Shown here piece after piece: positions 45,628-55,248 of a stretch of DNA of 64,000 nt. The notes below the pieces were generated by a model that saw only the letters and a program-made list of their open reading frames with translations, was not told where the DNA came from and did not search any database. This DNA is from Stappia albiluteola (lineage in GTDB: Bacteria; Pseudomonadota; Alphaproteobacteria; Rhizobiales; Stappiaceae). The DNA lies in contig NZ_JACFXV010000044.1 in assembly GCF_014050225.1 (NCBI RefSeq), forward strand, positions 85,032 through 149,031, read 5' to 3'. Position 1 is the stretch's first letter; each line of letters starts with the position of its first letter. Made by a program: the position numbers and the translations under genes.

Positions 45628-46659
45628 TCAGGAGCCGCCGCTGTATTTCCGGATCAGCGAGCGCGCTTCCTCGACCAGAGCCTTGCCGTCGGCGCCCTTG
45701 GCGGACATTTCCGCTTCCCAGGCATCGATCAGGGGCGTTGCCGTGTCCACCCAGCGGGCGGTCTCGGTCTCGTCCAGGGTGATGATCGTGTTGTCGGCCT
45801 TTTCGGCGATGGCGAGGCCCACCGTGTCGCCTTCGTCCATCGCCTTGCCGAGCAGGCCCGCCGTCTCGACGCCGGAATTGTCGTCGATCACCTTCTTCAG
45901 GTCGTCGGGCAGGCGGTCGTAGGCTGCCTGGTTCATGGCGAAGACGAAGGTCGCCGTATAGAGGCCGTTCTCGCCGGCAAAGCCGGTGTGGTTGTGGACG
46001 AGTTCCGGGATCTTCAGCGGCACCGTCACTTCCCAGGGAATGGTGGCGCCGTCGATCACGCCCTTGGAAAGGGCTTCCGGAACGGCGGGCACCGGCATTC
46101 CGATGGCCGTGGCGCCGAGTTTCTCCAGCATCTGGTTGATGACGCGCGTCGCGCCGCGCAGCTTCAGGCCCTGCATGTCCTCCAGCTTGTTGACCGGCGT
46201 CTTCGAATGGATGAGGCCGGGGCCGTGCGTGTGCCAGGCGATCACCTTCACGCCTTCGAATTCGTCCGCGCAGTGCTTTTCGCAATATTCCTGGAAGGCC
46301 TTGGATGTCGCCTCGCCGGTGGTCACCATGAACGGCAGCTCGAAGGCTTCCGTGGTCGGGAAGCGGCCCGGCGTGTAGCCGATCACCGTCCAGATCAGGT
46401 CCACCACGCCGTCCTTCGCCTGGTCGTAGAGGGAGGGCGGCTTGCCGCCGAGCTGCATGGAGGGATAGTGCTCGACCTTGATGCGGCCGCCGGATTCCTG
46501 CTCCACCTTGCGTGCCCAGGGCTCCAGCCCTTTCGCCGGCAGGGTCGCCTGCGGCGGCAGCATCTGGTGCAGCCTCAGCGTCACCTCCTGTGCGAAGGCA
46601 TTGGCCGAGATAAGGAGGCCGGCAGCCGTTGCCGCCAGCAGATAGGCAAATCTTCTCAT
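45628..46659 (-). CDS. TRAP transporter substrate-binding protein (DctP family), solitary
   Basis: A periplasmic ligand-binding protein, 343 residues from the ATG at 46659 with GGAGG upstream. Signal peptide about 1-23 (RRFAYLLAATAAGLLISANA, cleavage near AFAQ). DctP features: LKLRGATRVINQMLEKLGAT (the ligand-binding Arg region), VPEALSKGVIDGATIPWEVT. No DctQ or DctM membrane genes lie nearby, so the permease must be elsewhere or lost. It is divergent from the MetE-like gene; a shared regulator or substrate is possible but unproven. Confidence 0.92.
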   Translation of the reverse strand: MRRFAYLLAATAAGLLISANAFAQEVTLRLHQMLPPQATLPAKGLEPWARKVEQESGGRIKVEHYPSMQLGGKPPSLYDQAKDGVVDLIWTVIGYTPGRFPTTEAFELPFMVTTGEATSKAFQEYCEKHCADEFEGVKVIAWHTHGPGLIHSKTPVNKLEDMQGLKLRGATRVINQMLEKLGATAIGMPVPAVPEALSKGVIDGATIPWEVTVPLKIPELVHNHTGFAGENGLYTATFVFAMNQAAYDRLPDDLKKVIDDNSGVETAGLLGKAMDEGDTVGLAIAEKADNTIITLDETETARWVDTATPLIDAWEAEMSAKGADGKALVEEARSLIRKYSGGS

Positions 46660-46855
46660 ATTTTTCCTCCCTCTAACCCGGCTGGCGCCCCTCTTTGTTC
46701 TGCGTCCGGCCGGGTCTTGCTTGGCTGCGGTTGTCTGGTCCGCCGCCGCCACTATAGCCGATTTCGAGGAATCGGCCTTCCTTTCGCTTGCGGGCGGCAA
46801 GCGGTCGGGGGGATCATGGGGAGAATCGCAAGAACGCTTCAGGGGAGGAATGAAC

Positions 46856-47977
46856 ATGAGTATCGCCAAGCCGCCGTTTCGCGCCGGTCATGTCGGCAGT
46901 CTCCTGCGCCCGGAAAAGGTGAAGGAGGCGCGTGCCAAATACTTCAACGAAAAAAGCATCGCTGCCGAGGAACTGAAGGCGGTCGAGGACGAGGCGATCC
47001 GCGAGGCAGTCAGGATGCAGGAGGAAGTCGGCCTGCTTGCGGTGACCGACGGCGAATATCGCCGCTCCTGGTGGCACTATGACTTCATGGGCGCGCTGAC
47101 CGGCTTCGAGATGGAGGAGCGGGACGAGGGCGTGCAGTTTCAGGGGATGAAGCTGCGGCCCGTTTTCCCGACCATCAAGGGCAAGCTGGACTTCCCGGAC
47201 GACCACCCGCATCTCGAGCATTTCCGATTTCTCGCCTCGGTGACCAATGTCACGCCCAAGATCTCGATCCCCGGGCCGAGCTGCTGCCACTTCCGCACCG
47301 CCCCCGCCGATATCGCGCCGGCGGAATACAAGGATCTCGACGTCCTGTTCGCCGACCTTGCCGCGACCTACAAGAAGGCGGTGCAGGCCTTCTACGATGC
47401 CGGCTGCCGCTACCTGCAGATGGACGACATCTTCTTCGCCTATCTCTGCGATCCCAAGCATCGCGCGGCCAAGCAGGAGGAAGGACTGGATCCCGACTGG
47501 CTGATCGACCGCTATGCCTGGATGATGCATGAGGCGATCAAGGACCGGCCGGACGACATGGTGATCGGCATGCACATGTGTCGCGGCAACTTCCGCTCCA
47601 CCTACGCGGCGGAAGGGGCCTACGACCCGGCGGCCGATGCGGTGTTCAACAAGACGGGCGTCGATATCTTCTTCATGGAATACGACACGGAGCGCGCCGG
47701 CGGGCTGGAGCCGCTGCGCCTGCTCGCCAAGGGGCGTCAGCGCGTCATGCCGGGCTTCATCACCACCAAGACCGGCGAACTGGAAAATCTGGACGACCTG
47801 AAGCGCAAGTTCGAGGAAGCGTCGAAATACGCCGACATCCAGCAGCTCGGCATCGCGCCGCAATGCGGCTTCGCCTCCACCGAGGAGGGCAATGTCATCA
47901 GCTACGACGACCAGCGCCGCAAGCTGGAACTCGTGGTGAAGACGGCCGAAGCCGTCTGGGGCGGCGTGGCGGCCTGA
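46856..47977 (+). CDS. Cobalamin-independent methionine synthase-like enzyme (MetE C-terminal domain)
   Basis: A 373-residue TIM-barrel protein of the MetE/UROD superfamily, lacking the MetE N-terminal half. The zinc site is complete: HMC in GMHMCRGNF, Glu in FFMEYDTERAG and Cys in IAPQCGFAS. It opens FRAGHVGSLLRPEKVKEARA. Such single-domain proteins (YxjG/YxjH-like) transfer methyl groups to homocysteine from poorly defined donors. The ATG at 46856 has GGGGAGG 7 nt upstream. It converges on urtE. Confidence 0.9.
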   Translation: MSIAKPPFRAGHVGSLLRPEKVKEARAKYFNEKSIAAEELKAVEDEAIREAVRMQEEVGLLAVTDGEYRRSWWHYDFMGALTGFEMEERDEGVQFQGMKLRPVFPTIKGKLDFPDDHPHLEHFRFLASVTNVTPKISIPGPSCCHFRTAPADIAPAEYKDLDVLFADLAATYKKAVQAFYDAGCRYLQMDDIFFAYLCDPKHRAAKQEEGLDPDWLIDRYAWMMHEAIKDRPDDMVIGMHMCRGNFRSTYAAEGAYDPAADAVFNKTGVDIFFMEYDTERAGGLEPLRLLAKGRQRVMPGFITTKTGELENLDDLKRKFEEASKYADIQQLGIAPQCGFASTEEGNVISYDDQRRKLELVVKTAEAVWGGVAA

Positions 47978-47991
47978 CGCGGGTGCAACAT

Positions 47992-48687
47992 TCACACGGT
48001 GAGGTAGCGGCGCACGTCCGGCAGGTCGAGCGTCGCCGCCTCGCCGGAATGTACCACCTCGCCGCGATCCATGACGTAGACCTCGTCGGCAAGCTCCCGG
48101 CAGAAGTCGAGATACTGCTCCACCAGCAGGATGCCGATGCCGTGTTCGTCGCGCAGGTAGCGGATCGCCCGGCCGATATCCTTGATGATGGAGGGCTGGA
48201 TGCCTTCCGTCGGCTCGTCGAGCACGAGCAGCTTCGGCCGGGTAACCAGCGCGCGGCCGATGGCAAGCTGTTGCTGCTGGCCGCCGGAAAGGTCGCCGCC
48301 GCGCCGGTGCATCATGTCGCGCAGCACCGGAAACAGCTCGAAGATCATGGCGGGAATGCTGCGGGCCTTGCCTTTGAGCACGGCAAATCCCGTCTTCAGG
48401 TTTTCCTCGACGCTGAGCAGCGGAAAGATTTCGCGGCCCTGAGGCACGAAGGCGATGCCGAGCCGTGCCCGGTCATAGGCAGGCTTGCGGTCGATCGCCT
48501 GGCCCTCGAAGGATATGCGACCGCCGGAGAGCGCGTGATGGCCAACGATGGAGCGCAGCAGGCTCGTCTTGCCGACGCCGTTCCGACCGAGGATGCAGGT
48601 GATCTTCGCCGTTTCGGCGGTGACCGATACGCCTTTCAGCGCGCGGGCGGCCCCATAGTGCAGCGTGGCATCCTCGACCGTCAGCAT
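47992..48687 (-). CDS. urtE: Urea ABC transporter ATP-binding subunit UrtE
   Basis: The second ATPase of the high-affinity urea importer, 231 residues. Walker A GRNGVGKTS, signature DLSGGQQQQLAIGRAL, Walker B LLVLDEPTEGIQPS and the LVEQYLDF loop all fit the LivF/UrtE subgroup. The ATG at 48687 (MLTVEDATLHYGAARALKGV) is 2 nt downstream of the urtD stop. It is the last gene of the urtABCDE operon. Confidence 0.95.
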   Translation of the reverse strand: MLTVEDATLHYGAARALKGVSVTAETAKITCILGRNGVGKTSLLRSIVGHHALSGGRISFEGQAIDRKPAYDRARLGIAFVPQGREIFPLLSVEENLKTGFAVLKGKARSIPAMIFELFPVLRDMMHRRGGDLSGGQQQQLAIGRALVTRPKLLVLDEPTEGIQPSIIKDIGRAIRYLRDEHGIGILLVEQYLDFCRELADEVYVMDRGEVVHSGEAATLDLPDVRRYLTV

Positions 48688-48689
48688 GG

Positions 48690-49439
48690 TCACCTTCCCA
48701 GATAGACTTCGACGACCCGCGGGTCGGAGGAGACATGGTCGAGACTGCCTTCCGAAAGCACGGAGCCTTCGTGCAGGCAGGTCACCTTGACGCCGAGCTC
48801 GCGGACGAAATGCATGTCGTGCTCGACGACGATAACGGAGTGGGACGCCGAGATTTCCCGCAGCAGGCGGGCGGTTTCCTCCGTCTCGGCATCCGTCATG
48901 CCGGCGACCGGCTCGTCGACCAGCAACAGCTTCGGGTCCTGTCCAAGCAGCATGCCGATTTCCAGCCACTGTTTCTGGCCGTGGCTCAGCCGTGCCGCAA
49001 GCCAGTCGCGGCGATGGGTCAGGCGGATGGTTTCCAGGATCTCGCGGATACGGCGGTCCTTCTCGGTGCCGGCCTTGCGGAAAAGCTTGTCGAAGACCCG
49101 CCGGCTGCCGGAAAGGGCAAGGGCCAGGTTGTCCTCCACCGTCAGGCTTTCGAAGACCGTCGGCTTCTGGAATTTCCGCCCGATGCCGAGGATGGCGATT
49201 TCCGCCTCGTCATGGGTCGTCAGGTCCACCGTGCCGTCGAAATAGACGCTGCCGTCGTCGGGGCGGGTCTTGCCCGTCACGATGTCCATCATGGTCGTCT
49301 TGCCGGCGCCGTTCGGACCGATGATCGCCCGCATCTCGCCCTTCTTCAGCACCAGCGAGAGATTGTTGATGGCCTTGAAACCGTCGAAGGCGACCGAAAC
49401 GCCGTCGAGATAGAGGATGGTGTCGGCCCTGTTCGTCAT
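48690..49439 (-). CDS. urtD: Urea ABC transporter ATP-binding subunit UrtD
   Basis: The first ATPase of the urea importer (LivG-like), 249 residues from the ATG at 49439 (MTNRADTILYLDGVSVAFDG). Walker [21 protein letters not shown], the family-typical signature LSHGQKQWLEIGM, Walker B LLLVDEPVAGMT and the H-loop VVEHDMHFVRE. The start is 4 nt after the urtC stop. Confidence 0.95.
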   Translation of the reverse strand: MTNRADTILYLDGVSVAFDGFKAINNLSLVLKKGEMRAIIGPNGAGKTTMMDIVTGKTRPDDGSVYFDGTVDLTTHDEAEIAILGIGRKFQKPTVFESLTVEDNLALALSGSRRVFDKLFRKAGTEKDRRIREILETIRLTHRRDWLAARLSHGQKQWLEIGMLLGQDPKLLLVDEPVAGMTDAETEETARLLREISASHSVIVVEHDMHFVRELGVKVTCLHEGSVLSEGSLDHVSSDPRVVEVYLGR

Positions 49440-49443
49440 GGTG

Positions 49444-50613
49444 TCACTCCGCTCCGACCGGGCTTGCCTGTTCGCCGTCCACGGCTTCCGCGTCGGCCTT
49501 TCGCGCCTTGCGCCTTTCGCTCGCCGAAGCCGCGATCTCCTGCAGCGTGCCGACGATGCCCTTCGGCAGGAACAGCGTGACGAGGACGAAAAGGCCGCCG
49601 AGAGCAAAGAGCCAGAGTTCGGGCAGCGCGCCGGTGAACCAGCTCTTGCCGGCGTTGACGAGCAGGGCGCCGACGATCGGCCCGATGATCGTTCCGCGCC
49701 CGCCGATCGCCGTCCAGACCACGACCTCGATGGAATTTGCCGGAGCGAATTCTCCCGGATTGATGATGCCGACCTGCGGCACGTAGAGCGCGCCCGCCAC
49801 GCCGGCCATGACGGCCGAGGTGGTGAAGGCGAAGAGCTTCACCATTTCAGGGCGATAGCCAAGGAAGCGGGTCCGGCTTTCGGCATCGCGCACGGCGATG
49901 AGCAGCTTGCCGAAGGAAGAGCCGGTGATGCGGGCGGTGACGATGACGCCAAGGGCCAGCGCGACGGCGCTCGCGGCAAGCAGGCCGGCACGGGTCGTAT
50001 CGGCCTGGATGTCGAAGCCGAGGATGTCCTTGAAATCGGTCAGGCCGTTGTTGCCGCCAAAGCCCATGTCGTTGCGGAAAAAGGCCAGCATCAGCGCAAA
50101 GGTCATGGCCTGCGTGATGATGGAAAGATAGACGCCGGTGACGCGACTTCGGAAGGCGAACCAGCCGAAGACGAAGGCAAGCGCTCCCGGAACGGCGACG
50201 ATCATCAGGGCGGCGAACCAGAACTGGTCGAAGCCGGACCAGTACCAGGGCAGTTCCTTCCAGTTGAGGAACACCATGAAGTCCGGCAGCAGGGGGTTGC
50301 CGTAGACGCCGCGCGGGCCGATCTGGCGCATCAGGTACATGCCCATCGCATAGCCGCCGAGCGCGAAGAAGGCGCCGTGGCCGAGCGACAGGATGCCGCA
50401 AAAGCCCCAGACGAGGTCGAGCGACAGGGCCAGCAGGGCATAGGTGAGATACTTGCCGATCAGCGAGATCATATAGGTCGGCACGTGCAGCGGATGGCTT
50501 TCCGGCAGTGCCAGATTGAGCGCCGGCAGAATGATCGCCGCGGCAAGGATCACGGCGACCAGCGCAAGGATGCGGGGGCTCAGGCCGTTTTCGAAGAGGT
50601 AGCGGGAGATCAT
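49444..50613 (-). CDS. urtC: Urea ABC transporter permease UrtC
   Basis: A LivM-type membrane subunit, 389 residues, with about ten hydrophobic segments and the conserved WGFCGILSLGHGAFFALGGY and ARITGSSFGKLLIAVRDAES (the EAA-like coupling loop). The C-terminal charged tail (ASASERRKARKADAEA) lies in the cytoplasm. The start overlaps the urtB stop (ATGA). Confidence 0.95.
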   Translation of the reverse strand: MISRYLFENGLSPRILALVAVILAAAIILPALNLALPESHPLHVPTYMISLIGKYLTYALLALSLDLVWGFCGILSLGHGAFFALGGYAMGMYLMRQIGPRGVYGNPLLPDFMVFLNWKELPWYWSGFDQFWFAALMIVAVPGALAFVFGWFAFRSRVTGVYLSIITQAMTFALMLAFFRNDMGFGGNNGLTDFKDILGFDIQADTTRAGLLAASAVALALGVIVTARITGSSFGKLLIAVRDAESRTRFLGYRPEMVKLFAFTTSAVMAGVAGALYVPQVGIINPGEFAPANSIEVVVWTAIGGRGTIIGPIVGALLVNAGKSWFTGALPELWLFALGGLFVLVTLFLPKGIVGTLQEIAASASERRKARKADAEAVDGEQASPVGAE

Positions 50614-52223
50614 GCTTCGACGGCCCTGCCCTTGAGTGCGAAGAGCCCGCGTGGCCGCTTCTGGATGAAGAGGATGATGAAGACGAGGACGAGGATCTTG
50701 CCGAGCACGGCGCCGGCATAGGGCTCCAGGAACTTGTTGGCGATGCCGAGCGTCAGGGCGCCGACCAGTGTGCCCCAGAGGTTTCCGACGCCGCCGAACA
50801 CCACCACCATGAAGGAATCGATGATGTAGCCCTGCCCCAGATTGGGAGAGACGTTGTCGATCTGGCTGAGCGCCACGCCGGCGATCCCGGCGATGCCCGA
50901 TCCAAGCGCGAAGGTCATCGCGTCGACCATCGGCGTGCGGATGCCCATGGAGGCGGCCATGCGGCGGTTCTGGGTCACGGCGCGCATCTGGAGGCCGAAG
51001 GATGTGCGGTTCAGCGCCCAGAGCAGAATGAAGAACACCGCAAGGGCGAAGATGACGATGGAGAGGCGGTTCCAGGTAATGGTGATCTGGCCGATCTCGA
51101 AGGCGCCCGACATCCAGGACGGCGTGCCGACCTCCCGGTTCGTGGGGCCGAAGATCGTGCGCACCGCCTGCTGGAGGATCAGCGAGATGCCCCAGGTGGC
51201 GAGCAGCGTTTCCAGCGGCCTACCATAGAGAAAGCGGATCACGCCGCGTTCGATCGCGAAGCCGGCCGCGCCTGCCGTCAGAAAGGCGAGCGGCAGGGCG
51301 ATCGCCAGCGACCAATCGAAAAGCCCGGGAGCGGATGTGCGGATCAGCTCCTGCACCACGAAGGTCACATAGGCGCCGATCATCACCATCTCGCCATGCG
51401 CCATGTTGATGACCCCCATCACGCCGAAGGTGATGGCAAGCCCGATCGCTGCCAGCAGCAGCACGGAGCCGAGCGAGATGCCGTACCAGACGTTCTGGCC
51501 CATTTCCCAGAAGGCGAGCGTACGGTTGGCGCGGGCTATCGCGGCGGCCGCCTGTTCCTTCAACTCGCCCTGCGAACGCGCTTCGAGAGAGGAGAGCAGG
51601 GCCAGCGCGTCACGGCTGCCGATACCGGCGATGATCTCGATCGCGGCGGATTTCTCGATATCCGGGCGATCGGAATAGACGATTGCCGCCGCGCGTGCCG
51701 CGGCCATGCTTTCGGCGACGGCAGGGTCCTTTTCCGCGGCCATGGCGGTTTCGATCGCGTCGAGCGCGGCCGGATCGGGATTGGCGAAGAGCGTGCTGGC
51801 GGCTGCCTTGCGCTTCTCGGGGGCGGCGGCCATCAGCGCCAGGCCGCCGACCGTGTCGCGGATCGACCGACGCAGGCTGTTGTTGACCTTGATCTTGGTG
51901 AGTTCGCGTTCGGTGGCGCTGCCCACCGCTTCGCGCGTCAGCGGGTCGAGCAGGGTTACCGTGCCCTTGCCTTTCGCGATGAAGACGGCGCGGTCTTCCT
52001 TGCGCACCCGCAGGTCGCCCTCGCCAAGCGCTTCCAGCAGGGGGACGACCGCCGGATCGCCGGTCTTGCCGAGTTGCGTGACGATCTTCTCCGTCTGGGA
52101 GAAGTTGCGCGCATCGGCGAAGCCGGAAACGATGTCGCGCAGGCTGTCATCGGCAGCCAGCGCCGGGGCGAGGGCCGAGAAGACGACGAGGAGGGCGACG
52201 GCGATCTTGCCGAACAAGCGCAT
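50610..52223 (-). CDS. urtB: Urea ABC transporter permease UrtB
   Basis: A LivH-type membrane subunit with the long periplasmic N-terminal extension peculiar to UrtB. 537 residues from the ATG at 52223: signal peptide (AVALLVVFSALAPALAADDS), a helical HEAT-like extension (about 30-235), then eight or so membrane helices with GVINMAHGEMVMIGAYVTF and FGLQMRAVTQNRRMAASMGI. Its role is to form the urea channel with UrtC. It lies about 100 nt after urtA. Confidence 0.95.
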   Translation of the reverse strand: MRLFGKIAVALLVVFSALAPALAADDSLRDIVSGFADARNFSQTEKIVTQLGKTGDPAVVPLLEALGEGDLRVRKEDRAVFIAKGKGTVTLLDPLTREAVGSATERELTKIKVNNSLRRSIRDTVGGLALMAAAPEKRKAAASTLFANPDPAALDAIETAMAAEKDPAVAESMAAARAAAIVYSDRPDIEKSAAIEIIAGIGSRDALALLSSLEARSQGELKEQAAAAIARANRTLAFWEMGQNVWYGISLGSVLLLAAIGLAITFGVMGVINMAHGEMVMIGAYVTFVVQELIRTSAPGLFDWSLAIALPLAFLTAGAAGFAIERGVIRFLYGRPLETLLATWGISLILQQAVRTIFGPTNREVGTPSWMSGAFEIGQITITWNRLSIVIFALAVFFILLWALNRTSFGLQMRAVTQNRRMAASMGIRTPMVDAMTFALGSGIAGIAGVALSQIDNVSPNLGQGYIIDSFMVVVFGGVGNLWGTLVGALTLGIANKFLEPYAGAVLGKILVLVFIILFIQKRPRGLFALKGRAVEA

Positions 52224-52322
52224 GAATGCCTCGGATCTGATTCCGTAGCGGGGTTTGTGAATTCCGGGCGGACGGGTCAGGTCGTCCGCCCGGATGGGCG
52301 ACAATGGCGAAGGGGGATGGCG

Positions 52323-53621
52323 TCAGTTCACCCCCTTGCCCCCGCACTTGCCAGTCGCGGTGTTGAAGTTTCCGCAGGACATCGGCGCGCGCCAGTCGGC
52401 GATCAGGCTCTTGGAATCCTCCAGGTAGTCGGACCACTCGTCGCCAACCACGAGGCCGGGCGTTTCCCAGACGGTCTCGAACTGGCCGTCTTCCTGGATC
52501 TCGCCGATCAGCACCGGCTTGGTGATGTGGTGGTTCGGCATCATGGTCGAATAGCCGCCAGACAGGTTCGGCACGGAAACGCCGACGATGGAGTCGATCA
52601 CCGCATCCGGATCGGTGGTGCCGGCCTTTTCAACCGCCTTAACCCACATGTTGAAGCCGATATAGTGAGCTTCCATCGGGTCGTTGGTCACGCGCTTCTC
52701 GTCGCCGATGAAGCCCTTCCAGCCGGCGATGAATTCCTCGTTTTCCGGGGTATCGACGGACTGGAAGTAGTTCCAGGCAGCCAGATGTCCGACCAGCGGC
52801 GCGGTGTCGAGGCCGGCCAGCTCTTCCTCGCCGACCGAGAAGGCGACGACGGGAATGTCTTCCGCCTTGATGCCCTGGTTGCCCAGTTCCTTGTAGAAGG
52901 GCACGTTGGCGTCGCCGTTGATGGTGGAGACGACGGCGGTCTTCTTGCCGGCGGAGCCGAACTTGCTGATATCGGCGACGATCGTCTGCCAGTCGGAATG
53001 ACCGAACGGCGTGTAGTTGATCATGATGTCCTCTTCCGCCACGCCCTTGGACTTGAGGTAGGCCTCGAGGATCTTGTTGGTCGTGCGCGGATAGACGTAG
53101 TCGGTGCCCGCGAGCACCCAGCGCTCCACGCCTTCGTCGTTCATCAGGTAGTCGACGGCGGGGATCGCCTGCTGGTTCGGAGCCGCGCCCGTGTAGAAGA
53201 CATTGCGCTGGCTTTCCTCGCCCTCATATTGCACGGGATAGAAGAGCAGGCCGTTCAGTTCCTCGAAGACCGGCAGCACGGACTTGCGCGACACCGAGGT
53301 CCAGCAGCCGAACACGGCGGCCACCTTGTCCTTCTCGATCAGCTCGCGCGCCTTTTCGGCAAACAGCGGCCAGTCGGATGCCGGGTCGACGACCACGGCC
53401 TCCAGTTTCTTGCCAAGGACGCCGCCTTTCTTGTTCTGCTCCTCGATGAGCATCAGCATGACGTCCTTGAGCGTCGTTTCGGAAATCGCCATCGTTCCCG
53501 ACAGGGAATGGAGAATGCCTACCTTGATGGTTTCTTCCGCTCGCGCGGCGCCCGCCATCACGCTTGCGGTGAGGGCGGCGCCGAAAACGGTCGCAGCCAA
53601 ATTCCTGATGCAGCCAGCCAT
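52323..53621 (-). CDS. urtA: Urea ABC transporter substrate-binding protein UrtA
   Basis: A periplasmic urea-binding protein, 432 residues, with signal peptide (about 1-28, cleavage near AARAEE) and the two-lobed type I binding fold: ETIKVGILHSLSGTMAISET, VAAVFGCWTSVSRKSVLPVF, VLAGTDYVYPRTTNKILEAY. The C-terminus has two cysteines (MSCGNFNTATGKCGGK) that may form a disulfide. It is the first gene of urtABCDE, directly downstream of the urease block. Confidence 0.95.
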   Translation of the reverse strand: MAGCIRNLAATVFGAALTASVMAGAARAEETIKVGILHSLSGTMAISETTLKDVMLMLIEEQNKKGGVLGKKLEAVVVDPASDWPLFAEKARELIEKDKVAAVFGCWTSVSRKSVLPVFEELNGLLFYPVQYEGEESQRNVFYTGAAPNQQAIPAVDYLMNDEGVERWVLAGTDYVYPRTTNKILEAYLKSKGVAEEDIMINYTPFGHSDWQTIVADISKFGSAGKKTAVVSTINGDANVPFYKELGNQGIKAEDIPVVAFSVGEEELAGLDTAPLVGHLAAWNYFQSVDTPENEEFIAGWKGFIGDEKRVTNDPMEAHYIGFNMWVKAVEKAGTTDPDAVIDSIVGVSVPNLSGGYSTMMPNHHITKPVLIGEIQEDGQFETVWETPGLVVGDEWSDYLEDSKSLIADWRAPMSCGNFNTATGKCGGKGVN

Positions 53622-53929
53622 AACGTCCTCCGGAAGGTTTTTTGCAGCAGCGGAGCGCTTTCCGATCAGGCGGTCGCACCCGAGCGACCGGAATTCGCTC
53701 CAGACCCGGAGAACTGAGCAAGGACCGGGCCAACCTGACGACGCGTAAGAGCTGGCAAGGAATGATGCCCGGAATTCAATACATTGGCTGTCGCGGAAGG
53801 ACGCCGGATCATTGTCAACTCGTCCCGGCGACGGCTGGATATTATGCAGTGCAAAAAGGCAGTCGGTCCGTCAGTTGATCAATTATAAGGCAATCTATAT
53901 TTTGCATAATAAGTAATCAGACGGCCGCG
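53622..53929. other. Intergenic region between urtA and ureG
   Basis: No gene is seen. The ureG-proximal part (53840-53920) is AT-rich and probably holds the urtA promoter. I looked for a sigma-54 element (TGGCA-N7-TTGC) on the minus strand, as urea uptake is often NtrC-controlled, and found no convincing match. Confidence 0.4.
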
Positions 53930-54562
53930 TCAGGCGGTCTTCGCGGATGCGGCAAGACCGCCCTCGCGCTCAAGGAAGGAAACGATCTCGGTCACTCCCT
54001 CGCCCCGCATCAGGTCGGTGAAAAGGAAGGCTCCCTTGCCTCGCATCCGCCTCGCATCTTCTTCCATCACGGCCAGGTTCGCGCCGACATAGGGCGCCAG
54101 GTCCGCCTTGTTGATGATGAGAAGATCGGAGCGGGTGATCGCCGGCCCGCCTTTGCGGGGAATGTCCTCGCCCTGGCAGACACTGATCACGTAGATCGTC
54201 AGGTCGGCCAGTTCCGGCGAAAAGGTCGCGGCGAGATTGTCGCCGCCGGACTCGATGAAGACGATGTCGAGATCCGGATGACGCCTTGTCAGGTCGGCGA
54301 TGGCGGCAAGGTTGATCGACGCGTCCTCGCGGATTGCCGTATGCGGGCAGCCGCCGGTTTCCACGCCGACGATGCGGTCTTCGGCAAGCGCCTGCAGGCG
54401 GACGAGCTGCAGGGCATCCTCCCGCGTATAGATATCGTTGGTGACGACGCCGATCGAGTAGCGCTCGCGCATCGCCTCGCAAAGGCGGCGGGTCAGGGTC
54501 GTCTTGCCGGAACCGACCGGGCCGCCGATGCCGACGCGCAAGGGGCCATGCGAAGATGTCAT
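53930..54562 (-). CDS. ureG: Urease accessory GTPase UreG
   Basis: A GTPase that powers nickel transfer to apo-urease with UreD/UreF/UreE. The 210-residue protein shows the P-loop [31 protein letters not shown], the metal-binding ETGGCPH (Cys-Pro-His), [17 protein letters not shown] and the NKAD G4 motif. The start overlaps the ureF stop (ATGA). Confidence 0.96.
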   Translation of the reverse strand: MTSSHGPLRVGIGGPVGSGKTTLTRRLCEAMRERYSIGVVTNDIYTREDALQLVRLQALAEDRIVGVETGGCPHTAIREDASINLAAIADLTRRHPDLDIVFIESGGDNLAATFSPELADLTIYVISVCQGEDIPRKGGPAITRSDLLIINKADLAPYVGANLAVMEEDARRMRGKGAFLFTDLMRGEGVTEIVSFLEREGGLAASAKTA

Positions 54563-55248
54563 GAGCGAAAAAGCCTCGTCGTCTGGGTTTCATGCAGCAT
54601 GGAGGATATTTCGGCGGCGAAGGACGCCGTCGCCAGATCCTCGATTTCCGTTGTCATCGCCCGCTCCGCGACCGCGCGGATCTTGCCTTCAAGCCCGGCG
54701 ATGATCGACTGGCCCTCGCTCTGTCCGAGCGGTACCAGGCGGATCGCCGCCGACACGAGATTGGCCACGCCTGCATGAAGACAGGCTTCCAGCGTCTGCG
54801 TCAAAGCGATGCCATGGCCGGCCGCCGCGCTTGCGACCGCGACCGGGTAGGCGATCTCCCCTAGGACGCCTTGCCGCAGCCGGTGGAGCATAGATGTCGG
54901 CCAGGCCTCGGCGGTGGTATCGAGAAAGGCGCGGCCAAGCGACAGGCTTTCGAGTTTCAGTTCCGCCGTCAGCAGGAAGGCGCGGGCGAAGCCGTTGATT
55001 TCCTTCAGTGCCGGCCAATCCTGCGCTGCCGCCGCCTTGTGGCTTGCGGCCAGGATCACCGCATCGCTCCACAGGGCGCCGCAATCGAGGCTTTCGGAAA
55101 TGAACTCACCGGCCGAGTGCCGGTCGTGCACGTGGCCGAGCGTCACCGCACCTTCGAGCCCCTGGCTGTAGGCGAAGGCGCCCACCGGATAGGACGGCGA
55201 CAGCCAGGTCATGAGCCGGTAGAGCGCGCCGCCTGCCTCAGTGGTCAT
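54559..55248 (-). CDS. ureF: Urease accessory protein UreF
   Basis: An all-helical scaffold protein that links UreD and UreG on apo-urease. The start at 55248 gives [20 protein letters not shown], the family N-terminus; the in-frame extension to 55311 is only an out-of-frame reading of the UreE His tail. Also seen are [18 protein letters not shown] and [20 protein letters not shown]. 229 residues. The start overlaps the end of ureE by 11 nt. Confidence 0.94.
   Translation of the reverse strand: MTTEAGGALYRLMTWLSPSYPVGAFAYSQGLEGAVTLGHVHDRHSAGEFISESLDCGALWSDAVILAASHKAAAAQDWPALKEINGFARAFLLTAELKLESLSLGRAFLDTTAEAWPTSMLHRLRQGVLGEIAYPVAVASAAAGHGIALTQTLEACLHAGVANLVSAAIRLVPLGQSEGQSIIAGLEGKIRAVAERAMTTEIEDLATASFAAEISSMLHETQTTRLFRS

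Noticed and set aside
51396..53717. A 773-codon open frame opposite urtB-urtA
   Set aside because: Same cause: opposite-strand frame kept open by codon bias; no recognisable motif.
53840..53920. Sigma-54 promoter before urtA
   Set aside because: TGCCTTTTTGCA-type sequences are present but the required GG and GC doublets at the right spacing are missing.
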